DNA of 64,000 nt, from assembly GCA_029465975.1 (NCBI GenBank), contig CM055742.1:5918099-5982098 (forward strand). The letters are read 5' to 3'. Source of the stretch: Dallia pectoralis. Lineage: Eukaryota > Chordata > Actinopteri > Esociformes > Umbridae. Position numbers and translations under genes: made by a program. Below, in pieces: positions 14,201-22,861 of the stretch. Every line of letters starts with the position of its first letter. Within the stretch, counting starts at the first letter, position 1. The notes under the pieces are model-generated. The model made no database searches. It was not told the DNA's origin and was given only the letters and a program-made list of their open reading frames with translations.

Positions 14201-16176
14201 TTGTTATGGCTAAAGCTGACACATTTTATTTTTTAAATAATGTTATTGATAAACTGGAGAAAGCCTGTTTGAATGCAATTTCATAGAAAAAGTCACTCCA
14301 TGTTAATTTAAACGTTTCCAATTTCTTTTAGCTTAATGATAATGTTCACTTTTCAACCCTAAATAAGGGCAAGTTGCACCTTCAGGAGATTGAAAGCAGT
14401 GCACGCCTCTATGCGTAGTTCATGATGTCACCCTCACTGTTCAGGGTGAAGCGTGGAAGATAAATGACGTCTGGACATATTCAATGAACAAGTATTCTCT
14501 GAGTGTCCTGAATATTAATTATTCTTTAGCCTTCTCCTAGATAGTCAAGAGGCGTGTAAGCCCAGTCAGCCTCCAGAGTTCCTCTGTACAATGACATCTG
14601 CATTAAGGCACATTCAAGGATGTACGCTTTGAATGTGCGTGCGGCTGAGAATTAAGATTTTGGTGCACCTGCCATGGTGGGAAGTAGATTCATAGGATTT
14701 GTTTTTTATAATTTCGGGCGACACACATAATGTGCTATGAAGTAGTAGATAATACGTTATGTTCTAATACTGTGTTTTTAAAAAGACAAATCGGGAATAT
14801 CTTTTAATAGTTAACTACATTCTTGATTAAGCACGCTTTAACGACATTCGAGTATTTAGGCGGAACACATTATTCAGCTGCCCCTTTAAGGGATAGACCG
14901 TTGCTGTGGTAACTGGGCACTCACTGAAGTGAGAAGAAAAAAAACGGACTTGACTGGGGACTTCTGTGATGTCTCACTCGCACACTTTCTCCGCTAACGC
15001 TAGCAGCAGTTGCAACAAAGTCGTACTAACATTGAAAAACAGCCTGGCGTGTGAACAAAACGATCTGACTGTCCAAGAAGCGCCGAGACAAAGTCACACT
15101 TCAGTCACCTCTCTCGCCAATTCCGGTCACCTTTCTTGCCAATTTGGAAACGGCCGTTTCTACGGCTCTGTGACGACTGCCTACTTGCATGTACATATCC
15201 ACAAATGTTTTATCCACCGAAATATGAAATGTATACGGTATCAATTCCAAAATTCCGTTTGCCCATGTCGTGTGCACGTGTCTATGCTAATCAGTAGTGG
15301 ACGTGATGCAAATATTAAAAAAGACACCCAACGTGTGCCATTGTGGTAATAGTGCAACACTGAGTGTTGTGATTGGCTGTGACACAGATACAACCAAGGC
15401 ACTGTTAGCATGTTAAAACCGGAAATACAACTCAGTCTTGGCCATGCTTATAGGCTACAATGACCAACAGACCTGTAGTTCGCAGGTACTGTCCGTGCTT
15501 AATTGTTGATCGTTTACAAATACAGGAATAACATTTTGTTTGTTCACTGCCTGCTCACGGTCTTAGACTCTCAAATACCAGAACGTCAAGTCTTTTTGAC
15601 GTTGGCGATTGTCAACCTGTTATCCCAACAAGCTTGTAGCTCTGGTTTTGGCAGTAAATCTAGTGTGGTTCTTCTGTCTGAGCACACGGGCGGTCTAGCA
15701 GAGGAGAACGCTTTCTGCACCTGTAAGTGTTTAGATAATTATGACCTTTAAAGATTTTAAATCCTTTCAACCGTCATGTGATTTGTGGACTCATAAAATA
15801 TGTCGTTTGTAAAGGTTTCCCGCTAGGATATTACTTAAAGGAATATTTGACCCCTTTTTGCCATTCCCTGTGAGGAGAAAGGCCATATTCAGCTTAAAGT
15901 TACGGTTAGACTTGGGTGTTAGAATGTGGAATTGTGGATATACGTCACAGTTGGGTCCATTGGATATGAATATGCAGGTTCCCCACAAGGACAGTGATCC
16001 TTTCAAATGAGTGTGAGTGTGTGTGTGAGTGAGTGTGTGAGTGTGTGAGTGTGTGAGTGTGTGAGTGTGTGAGTGTGTGAGTGTGTGAGTGTGTGAGTGT
16101 GTGAGTGTGTGAGTGTGTGAGTGTGTGAGTGTGTGAGTGTGTGTGTGTGTGAGTGTGTGAGTGTGTGAGTGAGTGA

Positions 16177-16246
<70 letters not shown>

Positions 16247-19200
16247 GCAGCCGTCGGCCATTTCACAATCCATGGCCCCCCCCTCCCCCCCTCCCTTTGT
16301 TGAGCTGTGCCCTGAGATGCTCCCGCCATCTTAGCTCCTTTGGCCGTGACCCTCATCCCTTCTCAATCGCACTCCCTCCCTCTCTGTCTTCCTTTGAGTC
16401 TCTCCGTTCCAGTGGATTGCGGGCAGGCAGGCGGGCGGGCAGACAGGGGGAGGTAGAGGGGGATGGAGGGAGACGGGGGAGGGATGGAGAGATCAATAAA
16501 AGCACACTGGCGGTTGATTGGACTGGCAGTGGGGCTGTAGTCAGAGGCCCGGCCACTGCAGTTGAGCCGTCTGCAGCACGCAGACTATTTCCGTGCGCGT
16601 GTTTATTCAGCACTCGACGAGCCGTGTGTGTGTGTGTGTGTGTGTGCGGTTTGTACTCAGGTGGTTTACTGCCGTTTCTGGCGTTGACAGAATCGGGCCA
16701 TTTTGCCTCATAACGGACTGCGACACGGGGAATGGGATTGAAATGTAATATTCCAATTGATCTTCATCTCCATTGGCAACAGCTGTCACGCCGTTGTCAC
16801 ACTGAACAAAGATAATGCTGATCAAAATATTGGCCGACTGACCCCTTGACCTTTGCTGCTCCCCTTCTTTCTTCTAGGTCTCAGCTCGCGGAGCCCCCTC
16901 AGTGAGACCAAGAGCACCTCTTCCTCCCTGTCGGCCCTCAGCGATTCGCTGAACAGCTCAGAGAGCGGAGACCTCACCCACGGCAATGAGGAGCTCAAGA
17001 GCCTGCTGGCTCCGCCCTCTTCTGCAGGCAGCCAATCCAGCACCGGCAGCCACTCTGGATCTGGGACTGAGGAAAAGTCTGAGAAAGGCAAGGCATTCTG
17101 GGATATAAATGGCTCGCTATGTAAAAGCGACAGTTAGATTCAATCTAAATATGCATCCTTAAACTCAAATGTCTACTACTAATGTCAGTCTCTTATATAT
17201 TAACATTGCTGATCATCTATGGGAAAATCAGAGAAATACAAGTAAAACATGACACAGATTAAACCAGAGCATGAAGACGACAATGACTAGTTCACACTCA
17301 AGTTCCATGTCTCTCACTGTCTCCGCCTCCCTCTCTTTGTTCCCGTCTCTCTCTCTCTCTGTCCCTCTCTCTCTCTGTCCCTCTCTCTCTCTGTCCCTCT
17401 CTCTCTCTGTCCCTCTCTCTCTCTGTCCCTCTCTCTCTGTCCCTGTCCTCTCTCTCTCTCTCTCTCTCTCTCTGTCCCTCCCTCCCTCTCTCTCTCTCTG
17501 TCCCTCCCTCTCTCTCTCTCTGTCCCCGCCTCTCCCTGTCCCCGCAGGCTTCGAGTGTGTCTTCTGCAATTTCGTGTGTAAGACGAGGACTATGTACGAG
17601 CGCCACCTCCAGATCCACCTGATCACACGCATGTTCGAGTGCGACATCTGCCACAAGTTCCTGAAGACACCTGAGCAGCTGCTGGAGCACAAGAAGTGCC
17701 ACGCCGTCCCCACCGGAGGGCTCAAGTAAGGAAAGCAAGTACAGACAGCGGTTCCTACTCCACCCACCTACCCACCGGTCCACCCCAAATCCTCATCCAA
17801 CCCCCTCCACCCAAACCCCTCCACTCAACCCCTCCACCCCCAAACCCCTCACCCAAACCTCTCCCCAGAAACAGACTGACCTACGGAACCGTCTAGACGA
17901 CATCCGCGCACACAGACAGCGTCCAGTTCACCTGTGTCGACGCACACCTAGCATGTTCGTACCGTGGATCGTACACTTCCCCGAATATCCAAGAGACCCC
18001 AATCTGACTCCCTCTATTCCTCCGTTGCACTGTGATACACACACACACAAACACACACACACGGCCAAGCCCATCTGTTCGTGTTAAACGAGCGTTGCCA
18101 GTACGCGAAGCTAACGCTGACACGTTAATGGCACTGGCGCTGTGCTTTCTAAGTCGCGATAACGTACAGACCAGGCGCTCATTCCACACATCGAGGGAAA
18201 TATTTATGTTCGCTCAAAAAAACAGAACAAGTTACACTTTAGATGGCTGGAACGTCAAACACAACATCCACTGTCATTTCTGTGCCCTTTTTTATTGTGT
18301 CTTTCCTGTCAAAGTTGTTTGCCATGATGCAGTCAGTGCCATGTGTCGAGTCATCAATCAGGTCTCATCTCATCGTGAACCGATTGGTCAACGCTATCAC
18401 TGTGCCCCGAGTTATCATCGCTGTTCACCAGATGTGCGGGAAACACAGAGTCACAGGAGAAAGGAGAAAGAGAAACCGACTGAGGACGAGGATGTGTCGC
18501 ATTTGTTTGGCTAGCTGTAGCGCTACGCCAGTTTACATTCAGGCGTTTTGTCTTCGGTGTGAAAGCGGGAGAGGTCTACAGAGGTGTTTCGTTGTTGTGT
18601 TCTAGTCTTGTTTTAGGGCGGACTAGTAAGATGAGCGAGGAGACGAAGGTGAAGGCCTCACGCCACCGTTGACAAACCGAAACCCCGCAAACCGCTAACA
18701 GCTCAAACACCTCCGCACTCGTACCAGTTAATTATAAGCGCAAGTGGCAATAGGTGAATTACATTCCGAACGCCGTCAATTGGCTTAGGAGCAGTGTTAG
18801 TTTATTCAGGAGGTTGTCTGTTCGTTGCACTGGTAAAACGTGTGTAAATGTGCCGTGTATTTGGCGGTTCAGTAGGTTATCTATAAACGCAGAGATAAAG
18901 ACACTGGTATCCCAAACAGGGCTGACCCCTGTGTCTAGTGCAAGGTGCTATCGCCACGGCGACGTGTCCAGTTGTGTGTTGTGAGAGGTTGTTGCGTGCG
19001 TGTCCTTACAAGTGGACATTGGGCTGAAATGACCACCCCCGCGGCGTTACGGGAGTCGTCTCCAATTCAGCCGCGCGAAAAGGCGCCGAACACGGACTGA
19101 CAGGATGTTATGTAAAGCAACGAACAAGACGATTGAGAGAGAGAGAGAGAGCGAAGGCCGCCACGTTTGGACTGTAGTGTGCAGCGAGTGTGCAGCATGA

Positions 19201-19414
19201 GGTGTTCTCCACATGGCCGGTTGTATTCTGAGGTGATTCTGTTCTGCAGGGTTTGTGAAGCGCTTTGGGGCCCAGAGCAGATGAATGGTGCTATTTGAAT
19301 GTAAGTGCCACATTTCCATTTACTCCATTTATCCTTGCATTCCCAATTCCATCCAATCCTGTGTGCTTGCTTTCTGGAACCTATCTTTGCCCAGTCAACA
19401 CGAATGTAGCTGTA

Positions 19415-19459
<45 letters not shown>

Positions 19460-20621
19460 TCACCGGTCACACACACACACCGAACATTCCCTGAGGGTAG
19501 AGTATTCACATCACACACGCACAAATACGCACACACACACACCCTTCCTCCTGCACCCTTCCTCCTCCTCATTCTCCTCTTCATCTTCCTGTGTGTTAAA
19601 ATTTGACGGTGTGTGTATTGTTCGATGTGTGTGTGTATTTAACTTCTCCTCGTTAAACCCCCCGTTGCATTTGTGCGCCCACCCCCCACACACTTCCCTC
19701 CCATCCCATTTTCCCAGGTGCCCCTTCTGCGTTTATTCCACCAATCGGCCGGCTGCCATGGAGTGCCACCTGAAGACCCACTACAAGATGGAGTACAAGT
19801 GCCGCATTTGCCAGTCGGTGTGGCGCGACCAGCCGGCGCTGGAGAGACACGCGCGGCAGCACCGCCTGGGGAACCACTACCGGTGCGGCCAGTGTGGCTA
19901 CCTGTCCAAGACGGCCAACAAGCTGATCGAGCACGTGCGCGTGCACACGGGCGAGCGGCCGTTCCACTGCGACCGCTGTGGCTACAGCTGCAAGCGCAAG
20001 GACAACCTGAACCTGCACAAGAAGCTGAAGCACGCGCCGCGCCAGACCTACAGCTGCTCCGAGTGCCGGTTCGCCACCACACACCCGTTTGTCTTCAGCC
20101 GCCACCTCAAGAAGCACCAGGGAGGAGGAGGGGGGAACGAGGAGGAGGAGTTCCGGGCCCAGCTCGGGAGTTCTGGCGGGGAGCCCTTCCTCGTGGGCGG
20201 GGCCGGGAGCAGCGGGGGGAGTGGCAGCAACAGCCCCCTGATGAGCCTGTCTGCCTCCCAGGCCTTGCAGTCCGTCGCCCTGTCACTCATCGCGGGGAAG
20301 CACCGCCTCCAGCCGGAAGTCCCGCCCCCGGCCCGGGGTCACCCGGCAACGGCCGCAGCCAATGGCGGCAGTGGCGGCGGCGCCCCCTCCTCCCTCTTCT
20401 TTCCCTCCCCCCGCCACGTGTACGAGCAGTACAGGAACGGCGAGCGGGCTCACCTGATGCCCGTCACCGCGCTGTTCGCTCACCGCCGGCGCAGCACATT
20501 CCACTCGGCCCTGTCCAGACTCCACAGGCCCTCCTCTTCTCCTCGCTCCCCCGCGTCACTCAAACACTCCTTCTTGGCTTACCTTGGACTGGGACAGACG
20601 GAGGAGGCCAATACCGTGTGA
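590..20621 (+). CDS. znf827: znf827, zinc finger protein 827, 3' part (spliced, 9 exons)
   Basis: Nuclear C2H2 zinc-finger protein. The mammalian orthologue is reported to recruit the NuRD complex to telomeric and damaged chromatin and to act with HDACs in splicing control (established knowledge). The join 590-835, 3610-3664, 4073-4173, 9719-9850, 10499-10667, 11781-11947, 16878-17087, 17548-17725, 19718-20621 totals 2162 nt, or 719 whole residues plus stop, with every phase consistent. Order: acidic/Ser-rich linker (TVKAEPMEVD, SVKMASELLFQLS, EEHFRQSPF), fingers F1-F4, a Ser-rich spacer, F5-F11, then a Gly/Ser-rich tail ending KHSFLAYLGLGQTEEANTV. All 11 fingers keep C-X2-C-X12-H-X3/4-H. Only the F9-F10 linker is TGERP-like. 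The amino-terminal exons, including the NuRD-binding start, lie before the window. Synteny with mmaa and smad1 supports the name. Confidence 0.93.
836..1784. other. znf827 intron
   Basis: AT-rich intron with a (TA)n at about 1101-1122, a CA tract at 1308-1336 and a poly-G run of about 13 at 1613-1625. Nothing coding. Confidence 0.6.
1785..2938. repeat. CA-rich minisatellite, about 14-bp unit (ACACACACACCAGC)
   Basis: About 1.15 kb of ACACACAC(AC)nCAGC units in a znf827 intron. The unit varies by CA length and there are occasional CG (ACGCACAC) and GTAC variants. A longer block with ACCAGAACACGCACAC is duplicated at about 2240 and 2417. All six frames are open (His/Thr or Cys/Val strings), which is compositional. 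Confidence 0.97.
2975..3229. repeat. 52-bp tandem repeat, 5 copies
   Basis: Unit begins AATATTGGGGACAACCATTA and ends CTATGACTATTTA. Copies start at 2975, 3027, 3079, 3131 and 3183, nearly identical (changes: GTTACACC in copy 1, CCGTCCC in copy 3). Confidence 0.97.
3230..3609. other. znf827 intron between 52-bp repeat and short exon
   Basis: Unique intronic DNA. I see no gene, RNA or repeat in it. Confidence 0.5.
3610..3664 (+). CDS. znf827: znf827 exon, short linker exon
   Basis: A 55-nt exon between acceptor tttttgcag and donor AG|GTGAGA. Read in phase it gives EKVSKANDQKDGNMVGVS, continuing MASELLFQLS from the previous exon. An alternative donor, GTAAGC, sits 8 nt upstream inside the exon but would break the phase to the next exon, so the downstream donor is preferred. 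Confidence 0.82.
3692..4025. repeat. GTCTCTGCCTGTTTGT-type tandem repeat, 16/22-bp units
   Basis: Alternating GTCTCTGCCTGTTTGT and GTCTCTGTCTCTGCCTGTTT units, with CTGTTATG variants. It starts soon after the donor at 3664 and ends about 45 bp before the acceptor at 4072, so it fills almost the whole intron. Confidence 0.95.
4073..4173 (+). CDS. znf827: znf827 exon, Ser/Pro-rich linker
   Basis: A 101-nt exon. The acceptor cccctag ends at 4072 and the donor ATG|GTGAGA follows 4173. It completes a Ser codon and encodes PYQEEHFRQSPFSSRSKSSS then a Ser-rich run ending TALHG. The motif FRQSPF is conserved with the mammalian protein as I recall it. It leaves in phase 1. Confidence 0.85.
4174..4949. 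other. znf827 intron
   Basis: Unique sequence with a GC-richer part at 4430-4680 containing CGCCCAGCCGACG-type CpGs and AAAGTTAATTCGCCC. No coding support. Possible regulatory DNA, unproven. Confidence 0.4.
4950..5553. repeat. 12-bp minisatellite (GGTCTGTCAGCC), about 50 copies
   Basis: Pure 12-bp units with ordered variant blocks: CAGTCGGTCAGC, CAGTCGGTCATC, CCGGTCTGTCATC, CCGGTCTGTCAGC, CCGGCCTGTCAGC, then back to CAGTCGGTCAGC. Because 12 is a multiple of 3 every frame is long and open, on both strands; this is not a gene. Confidence 0.97.
5554..7147. other. znf827 intron, possibly conserved non-coding stretches
   Basis: Includes a GT tract (5731-5770) and two unique, homeobox-site-like segments: 5870-5935 (GACTAATTAAACCATTAACC, CTCTAATTGCCCAATTACAA) and 6085-6180 (GGCCATAAGATTGCTGCCAA). 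No gene seen. Confidence 0.4.
7148..7994. repeat. 44-bp minisatellite, about 19 copies
   Basis: Unit TCATTACCACAGTGGATGGT + GGTCTGACACTACGGAGGAT + CCGG, with single-base variants (GGATGCTGG, CAATGG, GGTGTGACAC). Each unit carries a GGATCC site. It is followed by an inverted copy at 8015-8047. Confidence 0.97.
8015..8047. repeat. Inverted copy of the 44-bp minisatellite unit
   Basis: GGATCCTCCGTAGTGTCAGA then CCGCCATCCATTT is the reverse complement of most of the unit in 7148-7994. It lies only 20 bp beyond the array, so the array could fold back on this copy. Confidence 0.9.
8271..9122. repeat. CT-rich compound minisatellite (TTTATCTTCTCC-containing, about 60-bp unit)
   Basis: Starts as pure (CT)n. 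It then has repeated CTCTCTCTTTATCTTCTCCT blocks alternating CCCCTCTCTCCCTCTCTCTT and CTCTCTCCCCCTCTCTCTCT. A strong purine/pyrimidine strand bias runs over 850 bp. Open frames here (Leu/Ser/Pro) are compositional. Confidence 0.95.
9205..9430. mobile_element. Interspersed repeat resembling a salmonid-type element
   Basis: Segments TGCTGATTGGCCGTTAGTCG, GTGGTATATCACACTACTTT, TCTAATTGCGTTGGTAACTA and GAGCCGTGGTATATTGGCCG occur in the order I remember from a very abundant salmonid repeat (..GCCGTGGTATATTGGCCATA..). An internal inverted repeat CTAATTGCG / CGCAATTAG lies at 9268-9305. The copy is diverged. Identification is from memory only. Confidence 0.45.
9719..9850 (+). CDS. znf827: znf827 exon, zinc finger 1
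   Basis: The acceptor gtttccag and donor CACAG|GTGAGT are both strong. It encodes a short acidic lead (WDSEQLYP) and finger F1, C-PV-C-12-H-LSL-H, including GKVFGRQQTLSRHLSLHT. Phase 1 on both sides. The preceding intron is about 5.5 kb and holds the 12-bp, 44-bp and CT-rich tandem arrays. Confidence 0.93.
9851..10498. other. znf827 intron
   Basis: Contains short CA (10075-10096) and GT tracts (10236-10300, 10386-10420). Nothing else. Confidence 0.6.
10499..10667 (+). CDS. znf827: znf827 exon, zinc finger 2
   Basis: The acceptor ccttccag ends at 10498 and the donor ACAG|GTGATG follows 10667. It encodes EERNYKCHLCPYAAKCRANL and the rest of finger F2, then an acidic/basic spacer ending RKSCPYYY. 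It leaves in phase 2. F2 has a canonical 12-residue loop. Near-identity to the mammalian F2 (KCHLCPYAAKCRANLNQHL) is one of the best anchors for the gene name. Confidence 0.94.
10668..11321. other. znf827 intron
   Basis: Unique intron. A segment around 10990-11060 recurs diverged at 11505-11570, indicating a local duplication of about 60 bp on either side of the 15-bp minisatellite. Confidence 0.55.
11322..11475. repeat. 15-bp minisatellite (GGACCTGATACTCTC), about 10 copies
   Basis: Tandem GGACCTGATACTCTC with GGACCGGATACTCTC and GGACCAGATACTCTC variants, in the znf827 intron between fingers 2 and 3. A nearby 40-bp segment (AACGTTGTGTCAAATCTGTG near 11006) recurs as AACGTTATGTCAAGTCTGTG near 11523. 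Confidence 0.93.
11781..11947 (+). CDS. znf827: znf827 exon, zinc fingers 3 and 4
   Basis: The acceptor tttctccccag ends at 11780 and the donor CACAG|GTAAGA follows 11947. It carries F3 (CHVCGFQTELNAQFVSHMSL plus H) and F4 (CAICDYVCVEESNMKTH with an X4 H-H spacing). The two fingers are joined by VDKEQWMYSLC rather than a TGEKP linker, so they probably do not bind DNA as a tight tandem (inference). A run of 16-bp repeats begins right after the donor. Confidence 0.94.
11963..12058. repeat. 16-bp tandem repeat (GGAACCTTTTGTAGGG)
   Basis: About 6 imperfect copies of GGAACCTTTTGTAGGG starting 15 bp after the donor of the finger 3-4 exon. Variants: CCTTCCGTAG, CCTTTCATAAG. Confidence 0.88.
12059..13474. 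other. znf827 intron
   Basis: Unique AT-rich intron with a short TA tract near 12490. No gene or RNA recognised. Confidence 0.5.
13475..14034. repeat. 40-bp minisatellite (GTTACGGCTGAAGCTGCTTG...)
   Basis: Unit GTTACGGCTGAAGCTGCTTG + CGTCTGTTAGGATAGGCTGT, about 13 copies. The first three copies are 58 bp long with an added TTTCTGTGAAGCTGCTTG, an internal duplication of the AGCTGCTTG segment. Degenerate relics continue to about 14215. Confidence 0.96.
14216..16009. other. znf827 intron
   Basis: Unique intronic DNA. Open frames near 14966-15349 have no domain and poor codon character, and are not called. Confidence 0.5.
16010..16243. repeat. (GTGTGA)n and (GT)n microsatellite
   Basis: GTGTGTGAGTGTGTGA-type 8-bp units grade into about 30 pure GT. 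Simple repeat in a znf827 intron. Confidence 0.97.
16878..17087 (+). CDS. znf827: znf827 exon, Ser-rich spacer, ends at a GC donor
   Basis: The acceptor ttcttctag ends at 16877. It encodes a low-complexity Ser/Gly-rich spacer (SSSLSALSDSLNSSESGD ... GTEEKSEK) between F4 and F5. The only phase-compatible junction uses AAAG|GCAAGG at 17087/17088, a GC-AG donor. Joined to 17548 it gives EKSEKGFECVFC, the expected order. Reading past it meets a stop codon within 16 codons. Confidence 0.85.
17338..17541. repeat. CT-rich repeat with CTGTCCCT units
   Basis: (CTCTCTCTCTGTCCCT)n about 200 bp. It directly precedes the acceptor at 17547 and so acts as a very long polypyrimidine tract for the finger 5-6 exon, downstream of the GC donor. 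Confidence 0.95.
17548..17725 (+). CDS. znf827: znf827 exon, zinc fingers 5 and 6
   Basis: The acceptor ccccgcag comes after a 200-bp CT-rich tract. The donor is TCAA|GTAAGG. It encodes F5 (CVFCNFVCKTRTMYERHLQI plus H) and F6 (CDICHKFLKTPEQLLEHKKC plus H), linked by LITRMFE. It leaves in phase 2, so the Lys before F7 is split by the intron. Confidence 0.94.
17726..19416. other. znf827 last intron
   Basis: Begins with C-rich CCCCTCCACCC units (17800-17865). The rest is unique with unusually many CpG dinucleotides for an intron (for example 18400-18720 and 19040-19090). No exon phase or domain fits. Confidence 0.45.
19417..19456. repeat. (CA)n microsatellite
   Basis: About 20 CA copies in the last znf827 intron. 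Shorter CA tracts follow at 19470 and 19530. Confidence 0.95.
19718..20621 (+). CDS. znf827: znf827 terminal exon, zinc fingers 7-11 and tail
   Basis: The acceptor ttttcccag ends at 19717 and the stop TGA is at 20619-20621. It holds five consecutive fingers: F7 CPFCVYSTNRPAAMECHLKT-H, F8 CRICQSVWRDQPALERHARQ-H, F9 CGQCGYLSKTANKLIEHVRV-H, F10 with X4 spacing and F11 CSECRFATTHPFVFSRHLKK-H. A disordered Gly/Ser/Pro tail of about 165 residues follows, and ends in a hydrophobic patch FLAYLGLGQ. The exon is much richer in G+C than the flanking introns. The other two frames and the opposite strand are also partly open, a shadow of this composition. Confidence 0.95.
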
Positions 20622-21443
20622 CTGTTCCTCCTCGTCCCCCTCGCCGGGCCACGGCTGGTCTGGAGACTTTTAAATCATGCCAGCTGAAAAAGGGCGGGCA
20701 GTGACAGACACATGTAGTTACAATAGACAACGGGGGGTGGAATAATAATAACAATTTATCAGAGAAAAGGCTGTATGTGCTAAAAAAGAAATCATTTATA
20801 TCAAAAGCTGCTTTTCCTATCTGTTATATCGATCGAAATATTACTCTAGTTTTTGTTTCATTTTGTTTGTTTTTTGAACTTTTCGAATGACATGGACCCA
20901 ACTGTATTACCTGAAGAACGTATCCGTGTTTCGTTTTTTTCTTTGTTCGAAAATATGAAAAGTAAGAAACGAAACTTGCAAGTGCTATGGCATTTTTAGT
21001 GCATTTCTCTTTTTCGCTACTACGCATCAGAATAGCATGAATGTGTCTCCAGTAGTTTGACGTTTGTCTTTTGATAGGGTAATGACGGCCCATGCCCACA
21101 GGTCGTATAAATGTGATACGCCCCACACAAGAACCAATGAAACGGAGTGCTTTTTTCTGTCAAAAGTCTCGTTTCCAAAGCAACACCTCAAACCCCACAC
21201 TTATTAATTATTTAACAGACGCATACTGTACATAGTTTGGTAGCCTTCAATCCCACAAGAAATGTTTTTTTTTGCTTTTCTACGACGACGGAACCGTGTG
21301 CATGAAACGTAGACGGAGCTCACCTTTGTCTTAGGACGCGGTTGTCTTAGCAACCCACGCACGCAGGCGACACAGTGTGCGTCGTCCGGATTCGAGACCC
21401 CTTTGTCACACAGACTCAAGGTCAGGTTGAATTGGCAAACAGT

Positions 21444-21735
21444 GTCCTGGTGTAGCCGGAGTCCTGGTGTAGCCGGAGTCCTAGCCGGAGTCCTGGTGTA
21501 GCCGGAGTCCTGGTGTAGCCGTAGTCCTGGTGTAGCCGTAGTCCTGGTGTAGCCGTAGTCCTGGTGTAGCCGTAGTCCTGGTGTAGCCGTAGTCCTGGTG
21601 TAGCCGTAGTCCTGGTGTAGCCGTAGTCCTGGTGTAGCCGTAGTCCTGGTGTAGCCGTAGTCCTGGTGTAGCCGTAGTCCTGGTGTAGCCGTAGTCCTGG
21701 TGTAGCCGTAGTCCTGGTGTAGCCGTAGTCCTGGT
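21444..21735. repeat. 17-bp minisatellite (GTAGCCGTAGTCCTGGT), about 17 copies
   Basis: Nearly perfect GTAGCCGTAGTCCTGGT units. The first few copies have CCGGAG in place of CCGTAG. In the znf827 3' UTR or flank. Confidence 0.96.
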
Positions 21736-21807
21736 CACTGGCGGGCCTGTGCTGTGGTGCCAATAACCATAGGAGTTGGCCGGACAGCACAAACAGATGT
21801 GAAACCA

Positions 21808-22517
21808 GGCTAGTGTTAACCCATGAGACCAGGCTAATGCTAACCCATGAGACCAGGCTAATGCTAACCCATGAGACCAGGCTAATGCTAACACATGAGA
21901 CCAGGCTAATGCTAACCCATGAGACCAGGCTAATGCTAACCCATGAGACCAGGCTAATGCTAACCCATGAGACCGGGCTAATGCTAACCCATGAGACCAG
22001 GCTAATGGCTAATGCTAACCCATGAGACCAGGCTAGTGTTAACCCATGAGACCAGGCTAGTGTTAACCCATTAGACCAGGCTAGTGTTAACCCATTAGAC
22101 CAGGCTAGTGTTAACCCATGAGACCAGGCTAGTGTTAACCCATGAGACCAGGCTAGTGTTAACCCATGAGACCAGGCTAATGCTAATCCATGAGACCAGG
22201 CTAATGCTAACCCATGAGACCGGGCTAATGGCTAATGCTAACCCATGAGACCAGGCTAGTGTTAACCCATGAGACCAGGCTAGTGTTAACCCATGAGACC
22301 GGGCTAGTGTTAACCCATGAGACCGGGCTAGTGTTAACCCATGAGACCGGGCTAGTGCTAACCCATGAGACCGGGCTAATGCTAACCCATGAGACCGGGC
22401 TAATGCTAACCCATGAGACCGGGCTAATGCTAACCCATGAGACCAGGCTAATGCTAACCCATGAGACCGGGCTAATGCTAACCCATGAGACCAGGCTAAT
22501 GCTAACCCATGAGACCA
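21808..22517. repeat. 24-bp minisatellite (GAGACCAGGCTAATGCTAACCCAT), about 29 copies
   Basis: Units read GAGACCAGGCTAATGCTAAC + CCAT. Variant blocks AGGCTAGTGTTAAC, GGGCTAGTGTTAAC, GGGCTAATGCTAAC occur in runs, and two copies carry an AATGGCT insertion (near 22005 and 22228). Unit length is a multiple of 3, so frames stay open. Confidence 0.96.
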
Positions 22518-22861
22518 GAGGTCCTATTGATTAGAAAACCACGCCGTAGAGAAACTAACTTACATGTTGGATACGACACACAAGTCCGATGTTGAGGAGG
22601 TGACAGGGCGAACGGGTCCACGGGCCGACTTGGTGGTGCTTTTTGGAGCTCTTTTGTAATTTTGTGTAAACGGTTAAGAAGATAAACCGGGTTTAAAAAT
22701 AATAATAACAATAATACAGAAAGAAACTCGTTCCAAAACGACTTGAATGAATGTATTTGTCTTTGTCGGTGTGCGTCAACGTCAACGGGATGACAGGGGT
22801 TAAGGCAACTGCCAATGGGTTCTGTTTCCCATATAGAAGAAAAGAGTCGCCTTCTGTGTCC

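Noticed and set aside
18032..18605. Overlapping 120-160-codon frames in the last znf827 intron
   Set aside because: No zinc finger or other domain, no phase-compatible splice sites; CpG-rich sequence lowers stop frequency.
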